Program-made: the position numbers and the translations under genes
NCBI GenBank assembly: GCA_014925825.1
Contig: JACGCK010000010.1
Location: forward strand, 310,001-374,000
DNA length: 64,000 nt
Reading direction: 5' to 3'
Origin: Pholiota molesta
Lineage: Eukaryota > Basidiomycota > Agaricomycetes > Agaricales > Strophariaceae
Notes under the pieces: model-generated
The model's input: the letters and a program-made list of their open reading frames with translations, nothing else
The model's database searches: none
Told to the model about the DNA's origin: nothing
Shown: positions 12,249 through 23,972 of the stretch, one piece after another
Numbering within the stretch: position 1 is the stretch's first letter
Layout of the letters: each line of letters begins with the position of its first letter

Positions 12249-13322
12249 ATGGCCAGCCATCCACTGTTGCAGGCAATAAAGGCCAATAAACCCGCATTCG
12301 GAGCGTGGCTGACCCTTCCAGGACTATTCCACGCGCGCACTGTCGCGCAAGCCAGTCCGCATCTGTCATGGGTGGCCATCGACTGCGAACATGGTCTGAT
12401 TCCGCTAGTACCTGGCGCGGCTGAAAGCGTTGCTGCTATACAAGGCGCAAGGGGGACTGTAGGGGGGCCGAGTCCCATTGTGCGGATTTCGGCCACCGGG
12501 GTGACTTCTAGTTCGAGTTGGCAGATCAAGAATGCCCTCGATGCTGGGGCGAGAGGGATCATAGCTCCTATGGTGCACACCCAAACCTTTCAATTTTTGG
12601 TCATACTACTTACCTTGAATCGACTTTTTTGCAGATCTCTACTGTGGCGCAAGCCAAAGAAATAGTCTCCGATAGTCGTTTCCCTCCTATTGGGAGGCGT
12701 GGATTCGGGAGTCCGTTCACCCATGGAATATGGGGAATGGCAACATCTGCTGAATATCTCCAAACGGTGGATGAAAGCATTCTGGTGATGATACAGATTG
12801 AAACTAAGGAGGCAGTTGAGAATGTATATGACATTGCCCGAGTTGAAGGAGTCGGTGAGGAGCATATGTTTATTCCATCATCATGACGTTCTCACTAACG
12901 GCATGGTGTTGCTGTATGAAGATGTTCTATTTATTGGTCCTTATGATCTGTCTATCTCTCTAGGATACCCGAAGCCAGCCCCCGATCCCCATCCAGACGT
13001 TGAACAGGTCATTCAGAAGATATTAGCCGCAGCTCATGAAAGCGGCAAGAAGTGGTAGGTCAAGTTTCAATTTCTAATAATATTTCGGAGGTCTGATCTA
13101 TGAATGCTCCCTAAGCGCTATCTACTGCACATCTGGGGAACAAGCTGCACGCCGAGCAAAGGAAGGATTCGATATCGTATGTCCGAGCGTATTAAAACGT
13201 TTGAAATATTCGAAACTAAGTAACGACATGGCTTTTGTGAACAGATAAATGTTACCAGTGACATCGGCGCAATGTCAGACGGAATAGCTGCGGAACTAGC
13301 TATAGCCTCAGGAAATCAGTAG
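12249..13322 (+). CDS. HpcH/HpaI aldolase/citrate lyase family protein
   Basis: Class II (metal-dependent) pyruvate aldolase-like enzyme of about 275 aa. Family members cleave 4-hydroxy-2-oxo acids, such as 2,4-dihydroxyhept-2-ene-dioate, to pyruvate plus an aldehyde. The start is ATG 12249 (MASHPLLQAIKANKPAFGAW). Motifs in order are WVAIDCEHG with the active-site His region, PIVRIS with the conserved Arg, ALDAGARGIIAPM, RRGFGS, the metal-binding Glu in MIQIE, the metal-binding Asp in FIGPYDLS, and C-terminal GFDIINVTSDIGAMSDG. Five exons joined by short GT..AG introns restore a continuous frame, ending ASGNQ with TAG 13320-13322. All key residues are present, so it should be active. The real substrate is unknown. 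Confidence 0.9.
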
Positions 13323-14756
13323 TGTGCATCATAAATGTTTATATCTGTCTCAAACAGTTCATTTTAACTTGCACTTCCCGCTGAAGGACCAGCCGATGGC
13401 TGATGACCTTCTTGAGTTCATGAAGACCTCTTGGGTGTGATGAAGTGAGCGATATCCTGGCCGGTTGTTAACACGATTTATTGATCTCTAGCAAGCTGTC
13501 TCCAGATACAATGAATGTTATTTGGTTACATATCTAAATGTATAGAGACGGAGAGGACGTACCATTCTCATGAAAATAGGTCGGGAAAGGATAATATTCA
13601 ACGTCCACCATTCCGCTATCCGAATGCCTCAAAAATCCCACAGCACGTACCCGTCACAGCTTTGAAGAAGGAAGAGCTGCGGGCAAGCTGCGGGTAATGC
13701 GGGCTGTGAGGAATGTATATGAATCAACTGGAAAGTATGAACCAGAAGACTCGCACTTCATCGTTCTGCATGGAATGGGTTTTTTCAGTTAGCATTTGGT
13801 TAGCTTGTACATATCGTATTTATGTTGTAACATTATTTCTAAGCTTTCTGAGCGGTCGTTGGCTGCATGTGAAGGACTAGTTGACGAAGTGTTTGGACTT
13901 GGTACCCATATACCGGTACGCGCTATTCAGAAGCCGTGCCATCAACTGATCAAAATGCGGCGCTGACGTCGGTCGTGATCAGCGCGCGCTCTCAAAGCGC
14001 TCTATGCTTCTTCGCCATCAACCACGTTCTCCATCCTCTGGCACGATTTGCTCTGGGTATGGTGGTCATAGCACGCTAGACTCATCATCTTTTTCGTCTC
14101 TGGTTCAACCACTTCGAAACTTGAACTGGTCGTGCAACGCACTCTTTCCCGAATCCCACCGAGGCCGGGCTCATAGAATCATGCGGCCTTTGAGGCCAGA
14201 GAGCTCCAGAACATAGGCATAATTTCACATTATTCCCTTTGGATGGAGGGAGCGGTAACATAGTTCATGTTCGTGACTGCCTTATGTCATGACCTTAATA
14301 CATTTCTTTCAGGACTTTATAGCAACTGCAATCGCAAAACTCCACCACGGTGCACACGACTTCCGCTGTAGCCGGTCTGGCGGTGAAAGATTTCTTTTAT
14401 CGCCTAGGACCTTTATACTTTTTCAAATCGGACTCGCTCCCAGCCGGCTCCATACTAAAAGAGGTCTACCTTCTAAATACAATTATCGTCGTCAAGCTAT
14501 TCTTGGGATAACAGGATCTGTGGCATGCAGATTCTAACCACGCGCGGTGACAATGGCCTCCCATTACAGTAATCACATCATCCCTCACAGGCAGCTCCTT
14601 CAATAAAGGAACACTCTGCCCTTTTCATTTCCGGGTCCACCTACGTTCCTTGATGGTCCAAATCCTCCTTCCTCTACCACCTCGCATTCGTTCAAGTCCC
14701 TCTTGAGTCTCGACTCCCAACGCGTACGACGTTCCTCAGGTAGTTTTAGCTTGAAG
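13323..14756. other. Intergenic region
   Basis: No gene recognised. Short reading frames at 14004-14216 and 14289-14537 lack any family motif and convincing splice context. Confidence 0.45.
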
Positions 14757-16641
14757 ATGGATCCCGCGACTGTCAAGGCCTTCGTGCAAGGTCTCCATGA
14801 TATCCAAGTTACGCGATATACCCAGCGTATGTTGTGGCTTTAAATCATGGCCCGTTCTTTCAAATTTACGCTGTTCTCTAGTGGCTTCCAGTGTTATCAT
14901 TATCTTTGACCACAGTGCGCTATATCATCTCAAGCGATTCGCGGCTGACGCTGACACAGGAATTCGTAGTGATTACCCTGGGCGATGAGGTACGCATTGG
15001 CATCGTTCTGGTCTCAAGCTACTGAATATCGTTCATACGTCGGCTCAGGTCGAGTTAATTTGGGTATGTTTTCGCAGCAATTTTTGGAAGAGGAAGATTT
15101 TTGACGTTCCATTGCAGAGAAGCACATGGACGTTGGGCAAGATTCTATTTTTGCTGGTAGGCGCTCATCCGCGCGCATCAGTGCGCAGTGCCAGCGCTCA
15201 CAAGTCACATTTACCTTTTTTATATCACCTCTTAGAATCGGTATTATCCGTTGGCCGCTGTTATGTGTGTATATTCCTTGAATGAGATCTTCGTTGTCGC
15301 TGACTGATCTACTCTGTATTTAGTTTCAATGACTATGGTGAATGTCTTTTTATATGAGAATCTTGGGAAGATCTTTGACATTTCCAAATATCCAGCTATC
15401 TTGTCGCCCACAGTGGATAAATCAGTGCGCTATCTTTCCTTCCATTGTATCCATTGATTTCTGACATGGCGCCCACCTAGTTGTAAGTGCTCCTTATTAA
15501 TATATAATCTTCCCATCCCTTTCCTGTTCTGAATGGACTCTCCTTTCTGGACAGTTGTGAGTCAACCCACTTTCTGATATCTGTCTATCATGTACACTCA
15601 TACTTGCCCACAGGTATAGGGTTCTTTAGATGGCAAGGATGGACAGGTCTGATTGGCTGCTTGCTTGCAGAAGGTTCGTACTGGCATTGCATCCAAATTT
15701 TCCATCCCCGCTCAATAATCCGCATCCAATAGCCATCCTGCAGATGCGGTTATACGCGCTGTATTCCCTGAATAAAAAAATCCTCATCTTTATGGTGACT
15801 TGCTGGATCACCTGTTTGACTGTCTCCGCATATGTGATGTATACAGCCTTGGCCGAACTCACAGGCAAGCGCTTATTTGATTTACCGCTGACTCTTCCAA
15901 TAAGTACTGACATGCTTATAGCGGTCGCCATTCTTATTCCTGATGGTCTGTTTTGCGTGCCAAACAACGTCACCTCCCATTTCTATGCGTTTTGGATCCC
16001 AATGCTCGCTTTCGAGTTTCTGCTCTGTTTGTTGGCTCTTATCCGAGGTTTTCAAACATATAGGTCGAATGGTTCTCTTTTCCGCAGCGGTCGCAGGCTT
16101 GTTGGCATTCTTGTGCGGGATTCGTTGATGTATTTCGTGGTGTAAGATTATTCTCTAGCCTTCGTTTATTGGATATACTGACTAAAATTCTTCGTTGTAG
16201 CATTTGCGCTACATATTTAACTTGCCTGCTCATCTGGATTACCGCCTCGGTGAGAACTACCCTTTACATAGCGATGTCGATTTTCTCATTGAAAGTTAAA
16301 ATCAGGTTAATTTTCTGGGCGTTCCCATTGGCTTTGCTCTCGCCATGTCGTGCGTTCTCGCCAACAGGGTAGTACTCAACGTCCGCGCCGTCAACCGGGA
16401 TTTGAACGCGTCGAGAATTCCTACGTCCGATACCCGTATCACCGACGTCAAGGATGCGACCAGCTTCTCGAGTCCGGGCGCATTGACGTCGTTTGAGATG
16501 GGGGAGCTGCGCACGATGCGGGCGGATAGGAATTTGTGTGAGATTATTGAGATGTATGAGCCGGATGATCTGCCTTTCGTGGTTTTGCAAACTGTCATTA
16601 CTGGTTTGTATTATTATTGGTTATTCGTTTTCCATTTGTAG
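14757..16641 (+). CDS. DUF6533-domain multi-pass membrane protein
   Basis: Integral membrane protein of the basidiomycete DUF6533 family; its function is not known. The start is ATG 14757 (MDPATVKAFVQGLHDIQVTR). Splicing gives the family core: LASSVIIIFDH, then MITLGDEVELIW, RSTWTLGKILFLLNRYYPL, FFRWQGWTGLIGCLLAE, MRLYALYSLNKKI, and further hydrophobic helices including ILIFMVTCWITCLTVSAYV and MLAFEFLLCLLALIRGF. The cytosolic tail is hydrophilic (SDTRITDVKDATSFSS) and contains EIIEMYEPDDLPFVV. Most introns are about 50 nt and several exons are very short. The small exons near 15310-15610 are the least certain part of the model. The frame continues 14 codons past the point where two duplicated fragments have a stop (FVVL followed by TAA). 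Confidence 0.8.
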
Positions 16642-16844
16642 CATCTCCTAAAACCCTGACTGAATGTTCGACATACAATTACTAATAGTTATCTGTAGAG
16701 CTTATTTCTTTCTCGTATTCTCGTATCTGGTTATGACTGATTGGCCTTGCAATTTCAAGGCGATGATTTGACAATGCGCCTTCAACCTGGCCACACAGGT
16801 ACTTCACCGCGGGCCCTGCGAGGTAGACGCAATGACGAACAGGT

Positions 16845-17091
16845 CGGTTGTTTATTGAACCGTGAGTATTTAAGCACTCTGGACCTGACTCGCTGTCATT
16901 TTAGTTCCTCCTCCACTGCGACCAGTTTCAAAAGGTATTGCGCTGTTCACTTCGAAAACCTATCACCGAACCATGACGTTCCCGCCCCTCTAGCTTTTGA
17001 CCGTCATCATCTCACATCGCACTTACCTAGTAATTTTCAAGGTAAAGCAACCCTATTATATCGTTCGAAACTCTGACTTAATAACGTTTAG
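16845..17091 (+). repeat. 5' leader of the 179-aa gene family, copy A
   Basis: This stretch is nearly identical at 17871-18121 and, from the gcactctgga block on, at 35611-35826. It ends with a likely leader intron (donor gtaaagc, acceptor cgtttag) directly before the ATG. An upstream ATG inside it (atgacgttcc) runs into a stop after a few codons, so it is untranslated leader or an upstream ORF. Confidence 0.6.
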
Positions 17092-17631
17092 ATGGCGGCT
17101 GTGTTCGTCGTTGGATACTATCTGACCTACACCCGTGTCCATGCATTAATGGAGAGACTTGGAGTCGACGACCGTGACGTAAATGACGAACGCCTCCATT
17201 GGCCAATTAACAATTGGCTCGCTGAGACCGGGAAGCTACACATCCTCGCCGGGTCGATCATTCATCCCTCCCGTCGAAATGACCTTACCGCAAACAAAGA
17301 CGGGATACTCTTCATGACGGGGTTCCACAGGAGAAGGGGCATCTATGATGAGAGTGAGGAGGACAGGAAAGTGAAGGAATGGTTGGTAAAGGAAGGTGGT
17401 GTAAATCCGGAGGAGTTGGAATGGTTGCAAATGTGGGATGAATTCGACATGACGCTTGGCGGGAGTGTTCCGAAAAAGAATAATATCAAGGGCCGTCTGG
17501 TTTTCATAACACTAACCGCTGAAGAACAGCAGAAATATTCTGAATGTAAGGATCTGGAGAAATCGATGGCCGATTTTGTGGATCCTGAGCGACTTGCGCG
17601 TGCAAAAGCTGATGCTGGTCGCAAGGATTAG
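17092..17631 (+). CDS. Hypothetical protein, tandem family copy A (179 aa)
   Basis: A family I do not recognise. It is an uninterrupted frame with the start directly after a probable leader-intron acceptor. The N-terminus MAAVFVVGYYLTYTRVH is moderately hydrophobic and could be a membrane-associated helix. The rest is hydrophilic and charged: ERLGVDDRDVNDERLHW, WLAETGKLHILAGSI, an acidic patch DESEEDRKVKEW, GRLVFITLTAEEQQKY, and a helical Lys/Arg/Ala tail ERLARAKADAGRKD. It follows the DUF6533 gene directly and belongs to a duplicated block with copies B and C. All three copies keep full-length frames and a conserved leader, which argues for a real gene rather than a chance frame. Confidence 0.7.
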   Translation: MAAVFVVGYYLTYTRVHALMERLGVDDRDVNDERLHWPINNWLAETGKLHILAGSIIHPSRRNDLTANKDGILFMTGFHRRRGIYDESEEDRKVKEWLVKEGGVNPEELEWLQMWDEFDMTLGGSVPKKNNIKGRLVFITLTAEEQQKYSECKDLEKSMADFVDPERLARAKADAGRKD

Positions 17632-17667
17632 TTCAATGATGCTTGATCTTCATCTGTACATACTTAA

Positions 17668-17725
17668 TTTTGTGTGAGATTATTGAGATGTATGAGCCGG
17701 ATGATCTGCCTTTCGTTGTTTTGTA
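17668..17725 (+). pseudogene. DUF6533 gene 3'-end fragment (between copies A and B)
   Basis: It repeats the last coding bases of the DUF6533 gene, encoding CEIIEMYEPDDLPFVVL followed by TAA, plus about 110 bp of its downstream sequence. It marks the left edge of the tandem duplication that produced copy B. Confidence 0.8.
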
Positions 17726-18121
17726 AACTGTCATTACTGGTTTGTATTATTATTTCGTTTTTCGTTCTCATTTGTAGCATCTCCCAAAACCTTGACTCAA
17801 TATTCGACATACAATAGCTATGTGTAGAGCTTTTGTATTTCTTTCTCGTATTCTCGTATCTGGTTATGACTGGTCGGTTGTTTATTGAACCGTGAGTATT
17901 TAAGCACTCTGGACCTGACTCGCTGTCATTTTAGTTCCTCCTCCACTGCGACCAGTTTCAAAAGGTATTGCGCTGTTCCCTTCGAAAACCTCTCACCGAA
18001 CCATGACGTTCCCGCCCCTCTAGCTTTTGACCGTCATCATCTCACATCGCACTTATCTAGTAATTTACAAGGTAAAGCAACCCTATTATATCGTTCGAAA
18101 CTCTGACTTAACAACGTTTAG

Positions 18122-18661
18122 ATGGCGGCTGTGTTCGTCGTTGGATACTATCTGACCTACACCGGTGTCCGTGCATTAATGGAGAGACTTGGAGTCGACG
18201 ACCGTGACGTAAATGACGAACGCCTCCATTGGCCAATTAACAGTTGGCTCGCTGAGACCGGGAAGCTACACATCCTCGCCGGGTCAATCATTCATCCCTC
18301 CCGTCGAAGTGACCTTACCGCAAACAAAGATGGGATACTCTTCATGACGAGGTTCTACAAGAGAAGCGGCATCTATGATGAGAGTGAGGAGGACAGGAAA
18401 GTGAAGGAATGGTTGGTAAAGGAAGGCGGTGTAAATCCGGAGGAGTTGGAATGGATGCAAATGTGGGATGAATTCGACATGACGCTTGGTGGGATTGTTC
18501 CGAAAAAGAATGATTTCAAGGGCCGTCTGGTTTTCATAACACTAACCGCTGAAGAACAGCAGAAATATTTTGAACGTAAGGATCCGCAGAAATCGATGGC
18601 CGATTTTGTGGATCCTGAGCGACTTGCGCGTGCAAAAGCTGATGCTGGTCGCAAGGATTAG
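18122..18661 (+). CDS. Hypothetical protein, tandem family copy B (179 aa)
   Basis: Paralog of copy A, about 95% identical at DNA level and the same length. Differences are scattered substitutions (for example TRVH to TGVR, NNWLAE to NSWLAE, TGFHRR to TRFYKR, VPKKNNIKG to VPKKNDFKG) without indels or stops. The leader intron and acceptor before the ATG are preserved. Its leader block lacks about 106 bp present upstream of copy A. It is the last gene before the repeat island. Function unknown. Confidence 0.7.
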   Translation: MAAVFVVGYYLTYTGVRALMERLGVDDRDVNDERLHWPINSWLAETGKLHILAGSIIHPSRRSDLTANKDGILFMTRFYKRSGIYDESEEDRKVKEWLVKEGGVNPEELEWMQMWDEFDMTLGGIVPKKNDFKGRLVFITLTAEEQQKYFERKDPQKSMADFVDPERLARAKADAGRKD

Positions 18662-19419
18662 TTCAATGATGCTTGATCATCTGTACATACTTGATTTGCT
18701 AATTTTTTGTCGACCATTATTTACCTGACATTGCCATAGACTTTGCTTTATATTACTTTTTTACTATCATTCCTCATTATGTCCAATGGACCAACTGCCT
18801 CTTCCAAGCCTCTTCTCAGTCGACTCTCGGAACTGGAACCAGTTCAAACACCCCCTCGACAACTGAGGCAAACGTTCCGAAGCCTTCTCAGCCGACTGGA
18901 GTCACTAATGTCCCCACTGGAGTTCCACTCCCCGAAATGCTACTGCAGCCAGGAATCCTTCCATGGCCCCTAAAGTGTTCACGATGCTTCATCATAGAAA
19001 AGGTCATATACATATAAGGCAACAAAATTCAATGCATAGTGCACAAGTGGTAAAATTCCCACCAGGCATCATAATCATTCAGTCGTATATAATGTAGCCA
19101 GAATTATGCACATTTTAAGCTATGATATTGATAAAAACCTAGACACAATATTGTGGGCTATACAATCAGCACGCATCATACAAGGGCATACCATGCATGT
19201 ACCAATCAAAATGCAGTATATATGACTGATTCATTATATGGCCTACCATAATTATATAGCATTGTCTAGGATTTGAAATATGTATTGACGGTAACCTTAC
19301 CTCTGAGCTTTTATTGGGTCTCAATTATGGGGTATATTCCATGGTGCCAAAAGAATATATAAAATCAAATTTCTATTCCACATATGTATTCTAATTACAA
19401 GGTAACCTCTACAATACAT

Positions 19420-19620
19420 CCTCGCTACTTGTCGTCCTCACCACCGTCATCCTTACCGCTGTCATCCTCGCCACCGTCGTCCCACGCCGCTGTCATCCAC
19501 ATTGCTGTCATCCACGTTGCCCATGGATCATGCCGTTGTGTCCTTGTCACCGTCGTCTCCCGCATTACCTTGTCTTCCACATCCACGTCGACATCCTGAT
19601 CCTTGTCATCGTTGTCCTTG
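19420..19620 (+). repeat. Pyrimidine-rich triplet/hexamer low-complexity tract
   Basis: Irregular repetition of units such as gtcatcct, ccaccgtc and gccgctgtcatcc. It reads as Ser/Thr/His-rich nonsense in several frames. Confidence 0.6.
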
Positions 19621-22079
19621 TCAGCCTAGGCATCATCAGTAGGTACGAGGGCATGCGCCATCGACGAATCGCGGTCATTGCTGGAAGCAGGGGCTGTTGG
19701 AGAAGTGATGTCAGTGGAGGGCAGGCAGATATATTCTACGAAGCCCACTCTGACTTACCTCATGCATTTCCCACTGCACGGATCTTCCCTTGTTTGTCCG
19801 ACCCCCTAATTCTGTCTTGTTGTCATTAGGAGGGGGCCTTGCGAGTGCAAATGAGGAGGCGGACGGAGGCTGCGGAGCGCGGGACGTACGCGTCCACTTC
19901 GTCGTCGTCCACGTCGGTGTCGGCGTCCAGTGGTTGTCGTGTCGTTGTCCACGCTGTCGTCCGCGGAGCCGGTTGGCCAGTAGTTATGGTGGCTGAGAGC
20001 CGTAGTCCTAAACAAGAGAACCAGCCCACATCTCTCATTGGAGAGGAGGGGCGCACGGCAAGAAAAAAGAGGAGACTAGAGGTGATGATGGTTGTGTCGA
20101 GGTGGCGGAGAGACCAACGAACGAGCTGGGCTCTAGGGTGGAGGTGGCTATCGGCGGCGACGTGGTGCGGGTGCCAGCACTGACTCCAGCGGTAATTCCT
20201 GGTCAGTGGGTGAACAAGTTTGGGGGATTCACTTACTATGCCGACGTGGCTATCGTCGTGCGCCGGCACCTAGTCGTCTTCATGCGCCATGCCCGTCATC
20301 GAGGAGGCAGCTGGGGCCCCGCTGGTTCGCACGCATTCGTAATAGCGCACGTAAAGGAGGGAGCGCTGCCACACGCTCCCGAAAGGCTGTGAGACCGAGG
20401 TGAAGGGTGAGATGGGAGGCGTGAGCCGGGAGTCGGAACGCACCTTGTAAATCTCCCGCTACCCTTCTGCTGCTGCGCCGTCGCCCGTCGTTTGTCTTGG
20501 CGCGTTGTTCGTCCATCCTATGCTATGGTGTCCACCATCGTCCGAGGTCAGCGGCGTCGACGAGGGCGGGTGCGAGGTGGCGGGGAGAGGCACAACTAGA
20601 GAGGTGGTCGTCGTGGACCTGCTCTTCGCAATCGGCGAGCTCGTGGTCTTGCTGTGGGGCTCCTACGGAGTCAGCGCGCGTCGTGACGGGAGGACAGCCA
20701 CACACCTTGTGGATCTCCCTCTCGCCGGGTCTTCCCTTGGTTGGTTGAAGGTACCTCCATCCAGCACCCACCAGTGTCGAGGTGGGACTTGTGTAAGTGA
20801 GCGGGGAGGGCGGACGCGAGCGAGGTGAGACGGGGGCGGTAGAAGTTGAACGTCGAACGTTGAACAATGAACACGGCGTGTTGGGTGAAATTCGTCAAGT
20901 TCAACCAACAACAAAGAGTTCGTTCAAACTCCGCTTTGGCGAAGGCCGCGCGCAGCCCATTCATCAACGACGACGACGATCTGACCTGTTCTCATCGCAA
21001 GATCAATCTAGATATGTAGTAAAGTGATTGTATGTATATTATATGAAATACATAAATATATAGTCAATAAATTTTGTTAGATATCAGCACGTACAGAATT
21101 GGTGTACATGTCGGACTCGCGTTGGACTCGCGACACTTGTCACACTTCACGACGTTGTCATATCACTCATATGAAAGTATCCTCATGCACATACTATGTA
21201 AAGGTGTTGAGCAGGTTTTGAGTCCGATATTGTAATTTACACTCTACAACAACTCCACAATGCATGTATGAACTTCCTTCAGCATGGTTAATATTTGTGG
21301 GGGAATTTACACAACGCACCTTATTGGCTGGATATTTAAATCTCCGCTTGAAAGTACTTCAGAGTTGAACGTTGAACTTGTGATTCGCCAAGTCAACCAT
21401 GCCAGGCAAATGCCAGGTCATGCAATGTTGATACAATTGAAATACAATTACTTTATCCATCATATTGAATCTTGGAGTATAATACATAGATTCATGCTAG
21501 GTTTTTAAATCAATGACATGACCTACTAGCAATTCGATGCCTTGTTTGTGCCTTGTCATTGCCTTGTCATGCTTACCAGAATTCTTCTATTCTATACATG
21601 TGTTCACAATTATTTTGTATCCATATGATGGTTCTAAAATAATTGCCATCCATTATATTGAATTTTGTAGAGCAATACAATGACTCATGCCATATTTTTG
21701 GATTGATTACATCAGCAAATTCTGTTTTTTGCTGATAGCAGCAACTAGCAGCCTGGCTTTTTCATAGTTTCGGCTAATTTTGGCTAGCCTCGGCTAGCCT
21801 CGGCTAGCAAGCTGTAGACTGCCAGTCCACTGTGTAGCACTCTGTAAATATCCGTATAAGATATAAATTCATTTGATGTTGTGGGACCAACAACTAGCAC
21901 TTCGTAGCATCCTAATTTACTAGTTACTAGTACACATAGCCCTCTGGGAAATCGTTTGGACTTAGAGAAAAAAATGCAAAGTTTGCGGCCATCCGTGCTG
22001 AGCGCTGAGCGCTGAGCGGTTATGTAATGGTCACATGACTGGTTGAAACCCGACATACTTAACATGTTCAGGCCCATAC

Positions 22080-23110
22080 CACTGCCAGCGCCACATCTCC
22101 TTGCCACCTACCACCCTCAGCCTCAACGGCGTTCGCGCCGTCCATACCCATCGACCCGACCATGATTCGCAATGCCATAGCAGCCTTCGACGAGATCGAC
22201 GACGACAGACCCCCTGCTGGGTCGCCCTCGCCCTAGCCAACTCTCCTCGACCTCGACGACGATTCCAGGATCTACGGACGGAGTCGATTAGCCGACTCGC
22301 GGATGGGATGGGCACAGAGGGACGTAGGTGGAAGCGGGCTCGACACCGCGAGGGCGCGTATATGGTACGTCCGAGCTCGCTGCAACGCTGTGTGTGCCAA
22401 ATTGACGATGGACCATCCACACACCCACCACAGTGCTCGTGAGTCGGGTGCCGCTGGACGGTGCGGGCGGGCTGCAAAGGCGCTCTGCCACTCCGGACGC
22501 CTGCACCCACCAATTCTCCCTCTGTTCGACGCATCGCCCGCCGACGAGCCCGCCCTCTCGTGGCCCCATCCCATGTGCGTCGATCATCCGCCGGGCTGCT
22601 CGCACACCACGACGATGCCCCCCCAGCCCACCATGTCATCCGGCGGCACACGAACACCCCCGCCCGCCCGCCACGTCATGCCGCGATGCCCGCACACCAC
22701 ACCAGCCACCACATCGTTCCGTGGCGCACAAGACGACGGCCTCGCACCCGCGCCACGTCATCCCGCGCACACGAACACCCCCGCCCGCCCGCCACGCGCC
22801 CGCCACGTCGTGCCGCGATGCCCGCACACCACGACGATGGCTACCCACCGGCCACCACGTCGTCCCGTGGCGCACAAGACGACGGCCCCGCACCCGCGCC
22901 ACGTCATCCCGCGCAGGATGCGATGCGGGTGGAATGCGGACGCGACGGCGACGTCACCCATGCGCGGCGCGTACTTGGTGCTCGCGCCGTCCACTCCAAC
23001 CCACCCCCACTCACCGTCTACGCGTTCCGCTCTGTGTGGATACCGCAGACGTCACCGCGAATGCCACCCGAATCGCCCTCCACCGACGTCGACGCCGCAG
23101 ACAGGCCCCG
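22080..23110 (+). repeat. Repeat family R1, diverged copy
   Basis: Matches in order the GC-rich part of the 1.9-kb inverted repeats. It begins near a segment with acggcgttcgcgccgtcc, continues through gattccaggatct, cgactcgcggatgggatggg and ggtacgtccgagctcg, and ends with the block around 22495-22590 (ggacgcctgcacccacca ... gtgcgtcgatc). Indels and substitutions are numerous, so this is an older copy. Confidence 0.65.
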
Positions 23111-23675
23111 GTGACTGCTCGATGAACGCGACGGACCAGTTTGTAGAGGCGATGGGCCTCCATTCGCTGGCGATTGACGACGCGGACTTTGCGGATGGCA
23201 TGATGGAGTCAATGGACTGCATGATCAACCAAGTGCCCCTGGTGGAGGTCGTATGGTGTTGGGCCATTGGCCGGGAAATGCGGGACAGAACTAGCTACCA
23301 TGTAAAGGCGTCGGTGTATTAGATAGTCCAAATATCATTATTTAAATTCAATTCACGAGCGATGAATGTCGTTGAAAGCCAATTCTAAATAAGGAAATGC
23401 AGTGAGTTGCTATTGATGACTTGAGCAAGCTTGATAACGCTTTATAGCAGCAAGGCCAGTATTGGTAGCACTATAGAAATGGCATAGGATGCTACGGAGT
23501 GCTAGTTAGTCAATATAGGATGCTACAGAGTGCTAGTTGAGCCTTTCCGCTATCTACGGAATGTTTCAAACATAGAACCCTTCACTAGTTTGCTAGTTTG
23601 CTACGTAGCGCTTGGGAGACTACAGAGCGTTCCCAGGGTTTGCTGATGTACATTACCATACCATTGCCATACCAG

Positions 23676-23972
23676 TATTTCGACGCCTTACAATGCTTAC
23701 CAGAATTTCACTACCATATATGTCAATCACATTTATCTTGTACCCATACCATGTTCTCACAATTCTTCTGTACCAATGCAAAGCAGGTAAATTTCTGCTG
23801 TCCGTTATATTGAATTTTGTTGCCCAATATATAGACCCATACCATAATTTTGAATCAATTATATGGCCACACCAGGATTTCTACACCTTACAATGTTTAT
23901 CAGAATTCCACTACCATATATGATAATCACATTTATTTTTTACCCATACCATGTTCTTGAAATCCTGCTGTC
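23676..23972 (+). repeat. Tandem duplication with about 199-bp period
   Basis: The segment beginning ttcgacgccttacaatgc (about 23680) recurs as ttctacaccttacaatg (about 23879), followed in both by ccagaatt/cagaatt, ctaccatatatg, atcacattta and acccataccatgttct. A third, more diverged relative with cttaccagaattcttct and ttatattgaattttgta lies at about 21570-21710. Confidence 0.6.

Noticed and set aside
9697..16641. A metabolite gene cluster made of MFS, aldolase and DUF6533
   Set aside because: No synthase or other core enzyme is present; the neighbours look unrelated in function.
19384..20970. Many overlapping frames of 70-150 codons
   Set aside because: Low-complexity triplet-rich DNA gives long frames on both strands; no conserved protein.
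22303..23322. Reading frame of 339 codons with two overlapping frames of over 210 codons
   Set aside because: All three plus frames are open together because the DNA is GC-rich and repetitive; composition is Pro/Arg/His/Thr-biased, with no domain, and the stretch belongs to repeat family R1.
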